The position numbers and the translations under genes are program-made. 64,000 nt of DNA from Dipteris shenzhenensis (Eukaryota > Polypodiophyta > Polypodiopsida > Gleicheniales): the NCBI GenBank assembly GCA_047967505.1, contig CM106540.1. One strand, written 5' to 3'. How positions within the stretch are numbered: position 1 is the stretch's first letter; every line of letters begins with the position of its first letter. This document shows positions 1 through 13,385 of the stretch, piece after piece. A model generated the notes under the pieces. It saw only the letters and a list, made by a program, of their open reading frames with translations, was not told where the DNA came from and ran no database searches.

Positions 1-119
1 CCTTTCAACTACAAGTACTCACACCCCAATGGCTTCTGCAAACAAATTCGACCTCAAGAATGACATGGACTTTGGCAAAAACACGCAAAACCCCCACCCA
101 CTACAATAAGCTAGGTAGA

Positions 120-1593
120 AAACCATATCAAATGAGGCCTACTTTGAAAACTTAAGGCAAATGAATCACGAACAACAACTAATATTTGATGACATTATGC
201 TACAAAAAAGAACAGGCCAAGCCGAATAAATGCACCTATTCATTTCAGGTAATGCAAGAGCAGGGAAGACATTTGTTGCAACAATGATGGCAGAAGCATC
301 GCGTTGACACTACTCACACAACAACACAATTAACATCGAGTTACCAAAGGTGCTTTTACTAGCATCATACACAGGAAAGGTGGCAAGGGCAATTGATGGT
401 AGCACTCTGCATGCAGTGCTCCATCTGCCATTACTAACAAGCACTTACACAAGCCTTTCAACGGAGAAGCTATAGACACTGTCCATACAATATCAAGACG
501 TTGAGGCCATCCTGATAGATGAGATATCTTTGGTAGGCATAAACACATTTCTTGCATGGCGGACATGTGGATGAGGGAAATAAAACATAATCACAGCGAA
601 CCATTCGGCAGCATGGACGTACTTCTTTGCAGAGATCTTTGCCAGGTGAACCCAATGAAAGATAGCTGGATCTTCTCCGAACAAACGTCAACAACACCCA
701 TGTTGGGCTTAGTTTGGAGATCATATGTCTAGTACTACGAGTTGAACTTACCTATGCACCAGGAGAAGACCGCATTCTTAGACGTACTTAATAAAATCAA
801 AACAGCAGATCAAACTGATGAGGACATCACCAAATTGAACACACTGCACTTTAAACCATTGTTGGACGAAAATAGTATTCCGCACTTGTTTTTTACAAAT
901 TCTTTGAAGAACCAACACCACCAAAAAGTGTTTGAAAGCTTGCTCGGACAACCACATAATCTCGCAGCAACTGATACCAAGCACAAGACATGTAGCAAAA
1001 CCATAATTATCCTAGACGACCTTAGGAAAACATGCGGGCTACTACAGACAATACATCTAAAACCATGCATGATTGTTGAAATATGCTCAAGCAACCTAGA
1101 CACCAACGACGGTATTGTCAACGGTGCGGATGCTATTATAAGAGACTCTAAGACAAAAAAAAAAACTGTTCGAGTCTGGATTGAATTCACAGGGAAGAAA
1201 ACAGGTGCAAGAACTCGCTACGAAAACAAGAAACTATACGATGCAAACACAAACCCAGAATGGACACCAATCTTGCGAATCACTCGAGAATTCCAAGTAG
1301 GTAACAACCACTTGAACAGTGTCACACGAAAACAATTCCCAATACAAGCCGTAGCTAGAAGAACAATCGGCCACTCACAAGGACAAACCATGGACGCACT
1401 CGCATTTGAACCTAAGGGGATTAGGACCCATGGCTTGGTCTACACGGCATTATCAAGAGTTCGTGACCTAGAAAACCTTTACTTCCTCTCCAGGCTAGGA
1501 AAAAAAAAAAAAAACATACAAAACAGTTCTGCAAGAAATAACAAGGAGGCGACTTCAATATTGGCTACAACTCACAAACATCCCCAACAATAA
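120..1593 (+). pseudogene. Helitron PIF1-like helicase, decayed C-terminal part
   Basis: Remnant of the helicase half of a Helitron RepHel protein, which would unwind DNA during rolling-circle transposition. Motifs appear in family order: an N-terminal block ending HEQQLIFDDIM (about 165-200), a Walker A segment GNARAGKTF (about 247-275), a Walker B segment ILIDEISLVG (about 510-540), a KDSWIF block (about 658-680), then an open stretch from 742 to 1593. That stretch carries the C-terminal motifs IGHSQGQTMD (about 1365-1395) and VYTALSRVRDLENLYFL (about 1438-1490). In-frame stops at about 226, 316 and 577, and one just before 742, show it is dead. The Walker A and B motifs are readable, so decay is moderate. 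The Rep domain would lie off the left edge. Family is confident; the 3' end (hairpin plus CTRR) was not located. Confidence 0.85.
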
Positions 1594-2346
1594 GCTCAAA
1601 CGACTAATGCGGTTGTACCAAATGTAATAGCTGATCACAACACCAACAACCATACATGGAACAACCATAGACCACATCTGGACAAACTCAAAAAAAGAAA
1701 CAACGAAATTCGGCAGTAATTATGTGTATTGGTTAGACCACTCCTTGCTGTACACAACAATACAAACATAATCACGGCCCACTTCTACCACAAATTAACC
1801 CCAAAAAAAACAATCCCATGGGTAGGCCCACTGAAGATACTTCAGCTTGTTTTTTGCATTGTACAAGTGCCAAGAGTGCCTTCATACAAGGTGACCAAGA
1901 TAAAGCGCTGAGCCGCCCTACTTAGGACCGGCACATACACACTCACAAGTTTGGCGGCATGGTCTTAAACTCTATTGGCAACGCTTCTTTATTATTGATG
2001 TGACATTTCTTTAGAGTGGTTGATTGTGGGGGAAAACCTCCAAAAAATGCTCTTGGCACGTGAAAACGTTGGCTCTTTCATCAGGGGGGGGATCTATGGC
2101 TCTTCATCGTCTAGTTGCCCTCACTGCCCACCCTTTGGCACCTTGTCATGGTGAGACCACCTCTTCACTTATGAATTCTCCACTCCACTCTTAACCACGC
2201 AACTCATCTCCATAGCTTATTGCCAAATTTTTGTCATGGTTGTTGACCCGTCTCAGTTCATGGCTGTTTCTCTATGAATCTTCAACACCTATTCGAAATT
2301 GGGCTTTGTGAGGCACTGTCTAGCTTCGACGACGGCAATGCGTATT
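1594..2346. other. Non-coding stretch, probable Helitron 3' flank
   Basis: No coding potential or RNA gene was seen. It should contain the 3' end of the Helitron, but I could not pick out a convincing terminal hairpin followed by CTRR. The GC level is close to its surroundings. Confidence 0.4.
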
Positions 2347-2799
2347 TTATATTCTTCCATTTACCTTTAGGCACAAAGAATACTTCTCAACATGGTTTTC
2401 GGCTACCACGTCCCACAACATCCAATCAAACATAGCCTCTCTCTGTGGAAAGAACTGCATAGCCTGCTGTGCAATGCTTGTTAGCTCATCGTGCTGATGA
2501 GTGACGAACAAGCCGTTTCTCCCTAGAAGCTCGCACTCAAGGAAGCAAAGAGCTTTTGTCAAACCAATCGACGGCGATGGCTCCCCATTGTATACCATAT
2601 AACGCATATATGAAGGTGGCTTTGCCAAACCAGGCAGCCAGCTTTCTCCATAATCCAAAAGTACAGGGACATGCCCAAGTGACATGGAGCACTGTTTGTC
2701 TTGCACGATTGCAAAATGTGCATAGCGGTAATCATCCATTTTGAAAGGCTTGCCTGAATAGCCAACCTTTGATGCATGATTCTTCAAAGAAGAAAGTTG
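2347..2799 (-). other. Unrecognised open frame of about 150 codons
   Basis: An open frame on the minus strand between a stop near 2800 and a stop at 2347. Its composition is protein-like (YRYAHFAIVQ, PSYMRYMVYNGEPSPSIG, FDWMLWDVV), but I do not recognise the family. No good ATG context was seen at its start: the longest reading begins at a TTG. It lies 2 kb upstream of the enoyl-CoA hydratase gene and on the opposite strand. It may be an exon or gene fragment, or chance. Confidence 0.25.
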
Positions 2800-4719
2800 A
2801 GCTTAGCGAAGGGCCTAGCTTCCCAGATTTCTGACCGCCTTTAGCAAGGTAGCGTTCTTTAACCCTCTTTCAGAATGGCATTCGTGAAACTTGATGGACC
2901 GCTTGGCTCATTAGAGAGACAAGGCAGCATTTTGGATGGTCTAAACCAATGAAGGACTCAACATTTTTCTTTCTGACTACTTTTGCAGGACTGAGTCTGC
3001 TCTTTACCTCTGTCAGTATAGAAACTCAGTACGAACACTTTGGTACAATTGATCTACACTACCATTGGTGGCTCATGATGACCTCTTTGAATGTTTGTAG
3101 TAGCTAATCCCTACTATGCTTCATGGGATGCCACACTAGCTTGTCCCTGTATGCTTGGTATGGGGATGTCATAGTGGATTGTCCATATTATGTGCGATGG
3201 GGTTGATGGCTTTAACCTTGTGGTTGGCTGCATGAGATTCACGTAGAAATAAATATTTAGTTGTGACTGTGTGGAAAAAAATGTAATTATTGCGGTTAAA
3301 ATAAAAGATCTTGAACGATGGTCAAGGCAAAGGATCGTGGGCAATCCTGTTTATTTTGAGATTTGGCTACGAGTTAGATTACCAGCTAGTAAAGGCCACG
3401 CTTAATATCACAGAAAGACCTTACCTGATATCAGAGAAGATAGTGACAGCAGGTTGATTATAGTATGTATGGATTGGAGTTGGTGATGATACCCCTGTTT
3501 TCTATTTGACAAATCAGCTTTGATGTGTCATAAAGTATCCCATGTGAAGTGATGGTGGATTATCCGAACACTGTTCATACTATAAGTACAGAGAGAGTGA
3601 TGGGAGCATCTATTCTGCTCAGCCTTGCTCAGAGTTTGTAGCTAAGGTGGCTGTAGTTAGTGCAGGATTAGACTGCCTACATGTGGAGCATTCTTGGAGC
3701 ATGATTGTACTTCTTTTGTACTCAAACAACTCCACGAGTTTGTGGAGCACAGTGAGTATATCTTTCAAAAAACATCACAAAACCTAGTCATACCCATATG
3801 GCTAACTATCTGGTAAGAGAGAATCTATGCAATACCAATGTAAAATTGTATGAAGTCATGGACCAAAAAAATATGTATTGAATCTGCAGTACCCTGGGTG
3901 ATCTTTGCATTCTGGCTTTTGGAATTCGGAAACTCTGTATGCTGCATCTGAATCCTACATTCATATTGGTGAAGGGATGCACACTAGAGAAAGTGCATGC
4001 TCACCTCTTGGTTATTCCCCCTGTTTGTATCCGTGAACATGAAGGACTATACAATCTGCCACCAGGTCTGTTTCCTTCATGACAAATTGGGCTGTGAGAA
4101 AATTGTTAGTGTTGTGTGATCAATGTATGCTTTGAATTTGTTCCATGCATTCTTTAATTACATGCAATATGCGTGGCATATGTGTTTCATTTTAAGATGG
4201 GAATTTCTGACCGAACTTGTCAAGGCTTGTGAGTTTGATTGTGCAAGGCAGGGTGTTGGCCTCTGTTTATATTTTGGATACTTGATTGATGCAGTTGCCT
4301 TTCTCAGAAAGCCATGCTTAGGCAGTGTCAGTGCTCATCTGGAATTGGCTTGTTTCACCTGTTTGCTCTTATGTTATAAGACAAGCAAGTTCTCCCTGTC
4401 TGTCTGTCAGTTTAATTCTTCCAGCCTCGTGGCTAACGTGTATATGGTAACATTCCCTGTACCCTAGTTGGCTTTTCCATATCACATCAAATGCATAACC
4501 ATGTAGACGTTCTCTAGGGAGATAGTAACGTGGAGCTTGTATAGCTTCTTCACCACAAGTATTGATATGTGTTTTGTAAAATAGCAAACATTATGATTCT
4601 TGGCATCCACATGGGGACTTGACAATGCTGACAGGTTTTAGCAGACCAACTTGAAGATTCACCATGGATTGTTCTACTCTTTTTCTAATAATAGCTTCTA
4701 CTGATTCTCTCGCTTGCAG
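2800..4719. other. Upstream region of the enoyl-CoA hydratase gene
   Basis: No clear coding segment. It probably holds the promoter and a 5' non-coding exon of the downstream gene, because a polypyrimidine tract and a cag splice acceptor precede position 4720. Small open frames here have no recognisable domain and are treated as noise. Confidence 0.4.
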
Positions 4720-7700
4720 ATATTTTGGCTTCTAGAGTCCCTGGCTGGCTAAGTGCTTTTCACCAGCAAAGTAAACACTGGTCAAAAAGTTTGTACCCCC
4801 CTTTACAAAAATTACACAAGAATAATTGTGGTGTGGAGGGTTTTCTTTCAAATCATAGCGTCTCGTGGATGCATCCAGTTGGCTCCAGCACGTACAAGGC
4901 CTTGAAATTGCAAAGCTATCGATCATTCTGCTCGTCTCACTCAAGCCATAATACAGAGTCTGCAAATGTGCCTCAGAGGCAAGATAAAACAGAGGCTCGG
5001 TTTAAAGAATACCATTGTATTGAAGTGACTATTGTTGAAGAAGGGGTTGTAGGATTGGTTGTATTGAACAGGCCTGAGGTACTGAATGCCCTTTCTGAAG
5101 GTTTGATGCATGAGGTTGTCAGTGCTCTTCACGATCTTGATGCAATGCAAGAGGTATGATTTCCATTTCTCTATAGATAGTACTCCATACAAAATTTTGA
5201 AACAGCAAGAAAATAGATTTCTATTTTGCTTGGGTGCACTCAGGCTTTTTTGTATAATCTTTTGCCCTTGAGATCTGATGTTCCCACATGTGCAGATGAA
5301 CCTTGATGTTAAATTCTGTGTCTGAAAATATAACTTTTTCCAATATTGTGGATTAAAATAAAAAAGGGTGAGAAGAAATCATTTCATGCTCTGATTAGGA
5401 CCAATGTTTAGAGTCTCCTTATCACTTAAAGCTGCACAGTAGTCTCATGGAGATGGGGACTTAAAATAAAAGAGTGATATATTCCATTCAAAACAAATCA
5501 TACAACAGGTGGGAGAGAAAGGGAGATGGGGACTTCAAACATGACTTTTGAGTTGACCTTAAGTATTAGTCCGGCCTCTACAAGAAAGCTCCTTTCTTCT
5601 GTTTTTTGAGACATGACTACATAGTAAATGAAAGATGTTGAGGGAAAATGTGAACAGTCGTAAACTTTATGTGTTAAGCTTCATAAGCTAGGAAATATGA
5701 AAGCACAACTTCTGTCAACCTCCAGCCTCATCTGTACAGTCTCTCTGCCACATTACACCTGCTTGCCAGATCGAATCTTGTGGAAGCTCTGATGTTTCCT
5801 TCTGAACTAGAAAGCCTTGCCCAAGCTAGATTTTTGGGCTGGACCACTAGATGCAAGAGGCCTTGCGCTCCTCCATTGTGCTTGGATAATCTTGTGATAG
5901 TGTGGCCTGGGGTTTTCTTGAGGGTCCCATATGATGGACTTTTCTAGCACCGGTGTACGTATTTGATCCTCTTCTCTTTGGCAAAGCAATAGGTAGTTAT
6001 AGGAGGGGCAAGGGAGATTCATCTTTGCTCTGACTCTCTTGGTAAGTTTGTCCTATATTGGAAATAAAAAGTTGGATTGCACACATGATATGAAGGTTTA
6101 AATTTGCCTTTGTAGAGGGGATTCATAAAATTTTGCACCACTTTCAGAATTTGGCATATATCTCACAAACCTGATAGATTGCATTTTCCTTCTCATATAT
6201 TTGTTTCCTGCAATGGTCTTGGTACATAAATTCTCCAACCTTTCAAGAGAATATAATGATTTTCAACGGGATGGAAGGTTGGAGCCATTGTTATCACAGG
6301 AAAGGGTAAAGCGTTTGCAGCAGGAGCAGATATAAAAGGAATGAAAGACAAGAACCTCGTTGACCTGTACACTTCAACCTTTCCTGCAAAATGGAATGAT
6401 GTTGCAAGAATCCAGAAACCAATCATTGCTGCTGTCAATGGGTAAGCTTGGTTTTTGTACTTCTTGGTCCATTGCCTAGCATCTAGATTTTACTAGAGGG
6501 ATTTCTTTGAGTTTTTTGCTGCTTTATGCATTCTTCATTGTAAAGATGTATTTATATGGCAACTCTGTTATCTCACCAGATATGCACTTGGGGGAGGTTG
6601 TGAGGTTGCTATGATGTGTGACATTATCCTTGCCGGAGAAGCAGCTGTTTTTGGTCAACCTGAAATAAAATTGGGGACTATACCTGGCATGGGAGGCACA
6701 CAGAGACTTATACGCGAAGTTGGCAAGTCTCGTGCTATGGAGATGATTTTAACAGGACAATATTTCATGGATGCTCAAGAGGCTTGTCAGAGAGGACTTG
6801 CAAGCCGTGTGGTATGAATTTCTTAATCTTTGCTTCTGAGGTCAGACATCGTTTTCTCACTAGTAGGCAGATAATGATTACCTCATCGAGAGCTTTGTTG
6901 AATTTAACACTTGCTGCCTCCCAAACAACAATTTTTAGCTTATACTTTGACAGATGCTTGAGTGACATTTTTTGTAAAACATCTGTATTGAAAATCATTC
7001 ATACCTTTTTCTCTCAAAACACAAGTACCATGCAAAGCTCGATATTGCCAAAATCGAGCTGTCAACCCTACTGGCCTTGTTGCTCAAGAGTACAATTGAT
7101 AATACTCACACACGTGCACTCAACGTGGCTTGACTGTCATCTACCATGGCTTCTATGAGACCGCCTGGCATTTGAGACAGATGAAGAGACAGCTGACTCC
7201 CCTACAAAGTTGAGTGACCCTGCTTGTTGCTACGTAAAAATCCCAACAGGTCATCTCAACCTCTTCTAGGCCGGCCTATGCATGGCTCAACTGCTACATA
7301 ACTTAGGAACCTGACCCACTCATGTATAGGGGCTAATAAACCTCAAAACACATGAAATTTTCCTTTCAAGCTCTTTTGGAACAAGAAGTTTCACAAACGC
7401 ATATGTAGGTCTATAAAGTTTAGAGTTCTCCTTCCTACCAAGGATATCTCATTAAAAACAAGGAGTTATACTTGTTGATAAAGGGATGTCAAAGTGTCAA
7501 GTTTAACTCTTGATAAAGAGGTGAGGTTTTGCTATCTATCGGTGTGACCATTGTTGTAACTGTTGGCTGTGATGCTGTATGATCTGGAAGGTGCTATGAC
7601 CTTGCTTGTATTGGACATACAGTTGACTCCCATGTGCCCATGTGGAATTTTGATCTATTTCTTGAACATCATTCTGTTGTATGGTGCCACTAGAGACACT

Positions 7701-10477
7701 TGGGGGTTGCTCTTTGCAAATCACTTCTTCCGAATGAACTCAGTCAACATGTAGTAAATTTTCTGGTCCTTGAGTGTGCTAGTGCATTGGTGCTCATCAT
7801 GGGTTTTTAAGCTGTGCCAGATTGCACCCTGAACCTGAGTGCAGAAGGAAGTGAACAGTACACTCATCTAGATTTAGCAAGGGCGAGCTCTATGCTCCAT
7901 TTCCATGTCTCTCAGGCTTTTTTGATCCCTTTTCCACGTTAGAAGTTTGTAGCCAGAGTGGGGCAACAAATTTTTCGATCAGTATTGTTGGTTGTTTTTT
8001 TGTGAGGCTCTATTGTCCAGTGCCCGGTTAGCTAGTGTGGGGCAAACAAATTTCCATTGTCCATTGCCAGGTTATCTAGACCGGGGCAAACAATTGTTAC
8101 CGATAGGTAATCTCAACTGTTTTTTTCTATTATTGAAGTTTTTGCTGGACTCCCACTAAGCCCTTTGGATGTCAGGTGGAACTTGACATTTCAGCTAAGC
8201 AGCAAATTGCCCCAGTGTTAGAGAGTGTTTGGCACAAGCTCCTTTACTGGAGCTCGGCCAGACTCTCCTTGGCAGGGGGAAAGATTAAGGTAGTGTCAGT
8301 GTATCAATAAGATTAGAAGGGTAGGGGGCACTTTTGCCCTTGTACAAGGTTTTCCCTCTTAACCCAGTTAGTGGTGTGTGTGCTCTCATCTCTCGTTAAT
8401 AGTTGAGTTGGGTTTTTTAGGGTTGTCATGTTGGCACCATTTCGCACTTCAATCTCTCAATTCTTCCCTATACTAAATCTGATGAATCTCAGCAGAAGCT
8501 CCTTGTCACCCTGCAATCTCGTTGCTTCGAGCCCTCCCACACCCGCCCACCTCAGCTCCACTGCCAGGGCAACTTGTGGGACAGTTTCATCGCGATAAAC
8601 CTAGTTGGTCAGCTTAGTTTGGAATAGCCGCCACCTTCTGGAGCAGTTCCGTCATGCAGGAACTTTGGCTGGTTGGCCCTCCAGTGACTGGGCGTTACTT
8701 CTAGAGGCAATTTTCTGCCGATTCAACCACTTTCTGGCGAACCTGTTTTGGAGCTACTGTCACTGCTGGAATGGATAGTTGGGCAACTTAAATAATCTCC
8801 TACGCACGTCCAGACCACTATCTAACTGTCATTGCAAGGAATATTGAATCATTTATTAGCACCAAGGAAGTACATATATGATATCGCATGCCCAAAATAG
8901 AATAAACACACAATTATCATGCAATTAGAAGAAATAAAACAAATATGATCAGGCTGATACTTTTTTTTAGTTTTCAGTCTGAAGAGGTGGACAACCATTG
9001 CCATTGTAATTGACAAAGACTTATTTATTGGACATTTATGGAAAGAAGTGAGCTAGAAATTTGAGTTGTATCTTGGTTCATCTCCTTTAGTGCATGCATA
9101 TTATGTGAAGGATGTATGCCTCCCAAGAGACCACTCGATTGGGGGGTAGTGAATGCAACAATTTGCCTACAATACTATCTGAGCTATAGTAAAAAAGCCT
9201 ATATCTTAATAATTGTGTGAGGAATTGAAATATCTCAAATACCTAGCTAATCAGGTTAGCGAATGGTGAGGCTTGGATTAGAGGGCAAGGCCACTAACCA
9301 AGGATGGAAGGCCTTGGCTCATCAGGGTTATCCAATAGCTAGCTTTTGGGTTAAGGGAGCCTCGAGGGCAAGGCTATTAGCTAAGGGTGGATGGCCTTAA
9401 AGCTAAGGACTCTAGTTAGCCACCTAGAATCGAGGTTATATATAGCATAGAAGCCCTCACAGTGCCTAGCTGGAGTTGGGTGCATATATTGATAAGCAAT
9501 GGACACGCAGGTCCATAGCTACAATAAGCTAGTTCTGTGCCTTTCTCATTGAAGAGTTTTTGGTCTGAGAAACTGGTATATGCTAGGACATGCCATGGAT
9601 GACTGGTGGCCTTTTTGAGCTTCATAAAGAACTTAATTGTGTGGTGTGTTCGAGATGATGCCGTCTTACGTGTTGGGAATCTGTCTATTGATAGAATTAT
9701 ATCCTTCAGGAACACTATAATATTAAGGGATCTTTTCATCAAACTTTATTTGTCAGATTTATATGAGTTCTCAGTCTTTATGATGGCAGTTTTTAGCACC
9801 AAGTGAAGTCCCATGGTATTGAGACCAATGTGAATAGCCAAATTTGAAAATTTCATTGGTTGGTAACCAACTGATGGTCAGAGAAGCAATATTATACACA
9901 AAACAACTTGTTTTCAAGCTTTGCATGGCTGTGTGGACATTTCTAGACGGCTTTAGAAGGCACATGTTAGATTCTATAGACGTCTTTGGCCAATGCAATG
10001 CCACAGCTAATCTACTTTGCTGCTCTGAAAGGTGAGATGCAACATCTACATTAGCAGGTAACCCCAGCTTTTAAGAAGGCAAGTCAGCATCACCAAGTAT
10101 CATACATCTGAATTGTAGAACCTTAAGGATAAAGCTCGATTTTGAAAATTCATCAAATTATTCTAGATATGTAAGTCTTGAGGAAAAGTTATTGTCCAGG
10201 CATCATGCATCTCATTCATGTTGCGGTTTGGCAGATTACAGGAGGTAATGAAAAACTGCTTGATGAGGCTATTGCTATGGCAAAAACAATCTCACAATTA
10301 TCCAGACCTGTGGTGCTCATGGCGAAAGCTGCAGTTAATTCTGCATATGAGATAGGGCTACATGAAGGGATAAGGAAAGAGCAGGCTATCTTTGGAGCAA
10401 CATTTGGTCTTGATGATCAAAAGGAAGGGATGTCAGCATTTGTTGAAAAGAGAAAGCCTGGATTTAAGCACAGGTGA
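4720..10477 (+). CDS. Short-chain enoyl-CoA hydratase (ECHS1-like crotonase), mitochondrial type, multi-exon
   Basis: Crotonase-fold enzyme that hydrates 2-trans-enoyl-CoA to 3-hydroxyacyl-CoA in beta-oxidation and branched-chain amino acid breakdown. Exons: 4720-5153, 6278-6441, 6580-6811 and 10235-10477 (stop TGA 10475-10477). All introns have GT..AG ends and keep frame. Order of motifs: a Ser/Arg-rich presequence with [21 protein letters not shown], oxyanion segment [12 protein letters not shown] (exon 2), [13 protein letters not shown] with the first catalytic Glu and [15 protein letters not shown] with the second (exon 3), and C-terminal [14 protein letters not shown] (exon 4). Length and ending match animal ECHS1. 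The frame is open back to the acceptor at 4719, so either an upstream exon supplies the start or ATG 4869 is used; the latter gives a plausible transit peptide. The third intron is 3.4 kb. It looks functional, and its closest relative is mitochondrial rather than peroxisomal. Confidence 0.93.
6812..10234 (+). other. 3.4-kb intron of the hydratase gene
   Basis: Begins GTATGA and ends with a pyrimidine-rich tract and GCAG. It contains short local duplications (about 8015-8100 and about 9275-9395) and a stretch at about 8216-8428 that starts TGTTAG, ends in CA, and loosely resembles the LTRs of the Copia at 14.66-18.43 kb. That could be a diverged solo LTR. No coding sequence was recognised. Confidence 0.7.
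8216..8428. repeat. Possible diverged solo LTR inside the intron
   Basis: The segment starts TGTTAGAGAG and ends GGTTGTCA. Its middle (ggggcactttt, ttttccctctta, ctcatctct) follows the same word order as the reverse complement of the LTR at 18,173-18,433. No target duplication was confirmed, so this is weak. Confidence 0.25.
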
Positions 10478-12014
10478 GTATATGTCACTATTATTCTACA
10501 AGGGTCGAGTTTTCTCCTGGTATTGATGAATGGTGGAATATTGTTTTTACCTGGGCATGTTCTATAGTCTCCTACAAATCTGCTATCAGAAATCAGGATA
10601 CCAAATATGATTATTAGTGAAATGTCCCCTTTTTAGATTTATTGGATTGGTTTTGTAAAAAGTCAAAGTCAGTGTTTTCTAATTTTGTCTAGCAGATTTT
10701 CTCTGAGAACCTGCAGATCTATGTTCTGGTTTTTGATTTACAACAAAAGGATTTTGTTACAGTTTTAAAGAGGATGAGCAAAAAGGTCTACAGCTTTTTT
10801 TCATTTATTCGGGAAGCCATGCTCGTAAGAGATGGTCCCGTGTATTTTCTAGAAAACATGGTAAAAGCCATTTAGTAAACATCAAGAGAGGTGTTGTCTT
10901 TACAAAAATTAGGGGTGTCCCCTATGAGCTTATAAACACACAAAAATGAACATGGAAAGCAATAGGAGCCTCAATGGAGCAGGAATGCAGGAACGAGAGA
11001 GCCAACTGAGCAGTTGTTAAGGGTTAGGCTTCCAAACTGCACATTCATTTTGCTGATAAACTCCTTAACCACACGTTGTCAGGAAATTGTGATGCATGTC
11101 CTAAAACTCCTCCTTAGTATAAAAGCTATCTTGACAGAATATACCATGACATGTAGGCACAACTGATGCTTTTTATATTTTATATTTTAATCCTCTCAAC
11201 ACTGATACTATTGAAGATGAAGTGGGAGTTGGAATAAGGATTAAACAGTGTGAGAAACAAAGCAAACTCTTTATTGCACAGAATCAAGTACAAATTAAGA
11301 ATCCTAGGTCTCAGCCTCTCAAATATTTGAAGTCTCTCAATATAATGAGTTTATAATAGAATGCCATTGCTTCTATAAATCACCATTTCTCCAATTGTGG
11401 GACCCAGTGTTTCTGTCCTAATTAAGGTGTCCAGATTCATCGTAGGAGCACCGATATCTCTGATTCCAAACAAGATGTGGAAGATTGCACTGTGAGTTTA
11501 GGTCTGAATGTATGATATGGTTCATTTGAAGAGATGGTTTGGTCTGGTGGTCAGATCTTTGTGGATTACACCTCTATTCAATTACCATGCCTTTGGTTAT
11601 CGAGCAATCGACAAGTCATACAAATGACAATGTTAATAACCTGAGCAATAGTGCTATCCTTTGAATTGCACTCAGTATATGAAACTCATGTCATTTGCTT
11701 GAGCCTTTATGTCAAGTGCTTGTAGTGAGTCTCATCACGGTTGCAGCTTCTAAATTATCATTCGTGGCGCTGATGTGGAAGAAAGTAAAAAGAAGGGCTG
11801 GCTGTTGGAAGAGCCTCCTCGGTCGATTGGGAACCCTATGCTAAGGGAAGAGGATTTGTCTCACAAGATCATAGAAGACCTGCACGAACAGTTTCAAGGC
11901 AGGCCATTATAACAAGAGAAGGGATGTTCTCACCTTCCAAGTAGGCTACAAGTCCTATCTATAAAGAAGTGCCTTGCATTCTCAATAGTTTGGCAAATCT
12001 CAATACTCATATCA
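10478..12014. other. Non-coding 3' flank of the hydratase gene
   Basis: No gene, RNA or structured repeat was identified. It presumably contains the 3' UTR of the hydratase and intergenic DNA. Confidence 0.4.
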
Positions 12015-12140
12015 CAAGAGAATGCAATCATTATGACAAGCATGGATAACGTTGTAGTCCATCCCAACACTCATCATCATCTTCTTTGCTTCATCCCTTG
12101 GTGCAAGCATAGTCTTTGGTTCAAGAACCATCTTCAAGAG
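12015..12140 (-). pseudogene. CACTA TNPD transposase fragment
   Basis: The minus strand reads EAKKMMMSVGMDYNVIHACHNDCIL, split here as EAKKMMMSVGMDY and IHACHNDCIL. It matches the conserved N-terminal block of CACTA (En/Spm) TNPD transposases, which usually reads EAKK...GM.Y..IHAC.NDC. Only this block is readable and the flanks show no continuation. It is an isolated scrap, not the element at 27.7-32.4 kb. Confidence 0.7.
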
Positions 12141-12753
12141 AAGCCTATTACAAATTACATATGCATGCAACTTTGTTAATATGATAACATAAATGATTAA
12201 ATCTAGAAGTCCACACCTTAAATATGTCATATGCACTAATCTCAATAAACATGATACATTGATAATTGACCACCCATATGTTGCTTGCAAATCTAGGAAG
12301 CTTGTAGCTATACCCAGACGTCATCCAACCCTTGGAAGATTGCCAATGCGTCCATCAAAATCCTCGCGAGTCTCCTCTTTCAAAATATGTTCTAGCATTC
12401 AAAGTCCTCTTAAAAAGATTGTGAGTTTCTTTAAGAAACTTTCCAACTTTCATTCATGATTTCAGGCAAGGTTCTAGTCAACCATAGCATTGACTCTTTC
12501 CATTACCTTGTTCCTTAATTGCAGCTAAGCAAGGTTATGCTAAACAAATGGTGAAGCTACTTAATCCAAGTGAGGTTAAAGCAAGTCGACTTTACAAAAC
12601 CTATGTTCGATTAAATTTCAAGCAAGTGTAGTTTAGGGAGGCCATCTAAGCAAGTGACTCCCAAACCATCTATCATGTAGTTTAGAGAGGCCATCCCTTT
12701 GTCAATCTAGATGCCATGCGCCAACTTGATGGGTATATCACATCTTGGTCACC
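12141..12753. other. No feature seen
   Basis: Between the CACTA scrap and the tandem duplication. No coding frame or repeat structure could be supported. Confidence 0.3.
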
Positions 12754-13385
12754 ATCTTGAGGGAGCATTGCTAGACCTTGTTAAGGGAGCACTATGAGAT
12801 CCTTCCCCTAATGTCATAGTAGTGATGAAACCCATCTACTCTCATCTACTCCAACTATGAACGTTCTAGTAACCCTCCATGAGCTACTAGCTAGAAGAAA
12901 CAAGAGATTTTTGGGTGGAGGCAAGTCCCTAAAACTTGGTTGGGACCCCATGCGACACCTACTGCTCTAGTTAGTGCCACTCATGAGGGACCCCATGCGA
13001 TGCCTATTGCTTTAGCTAGTGCCACTCATGAACCTGAGGGACTCTTTGTCACCCCATCTAGTTGAAGCTATCTTGAGGGAGCATTGCTAGACCTTGTTAA
13101 GGGAGCACTATGAGATCTTTCCCTAATGTCATAGTAGTGATGAAACCCATCTACTCTCATCTACTCCAACTATGAACGTTCTAGTAACCCTCCATGAGCT
13201 ACTAGCTAGAAGAAACAAGAGATTTTTGGGTGGAGGCAAGTCCCTAAAACTTGGTTGGGACCCCATGCGACACCTACTGCTCTAGTTAGTGCCACTCATG
13301 AGGGACCCCATGTGATGCCTATTGCTTTAGCTAGTGCCACTCATGACCCTGAGGGACTCTTTGTCACCCCATCTAGTTGAAGCTA
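12754..13385. repeat. 316-bp direct tandem duplication
   Basis: Unit 1 (12,754-13,069) and unit 2 (13,070-13,385) both begin atcttgagggagcattgct and are nearly identical. I noticed only a 1-base indel (ccttcccc against ctttccc) and a few substitutions such as catgcga to catgtga. Each unit holds an internal imperfect repeat of about 45 bp around gccactcatga. The near-identity implies a recent duplication. No coding function was seen. Confidence 0.9.

Noticed and set aside
4123-4467. 114-codon open frame upstream of the hydratase
   Set aside because: No recognisable domain, random-like composition, and it does not join the hydratase frame through any evident splice site.
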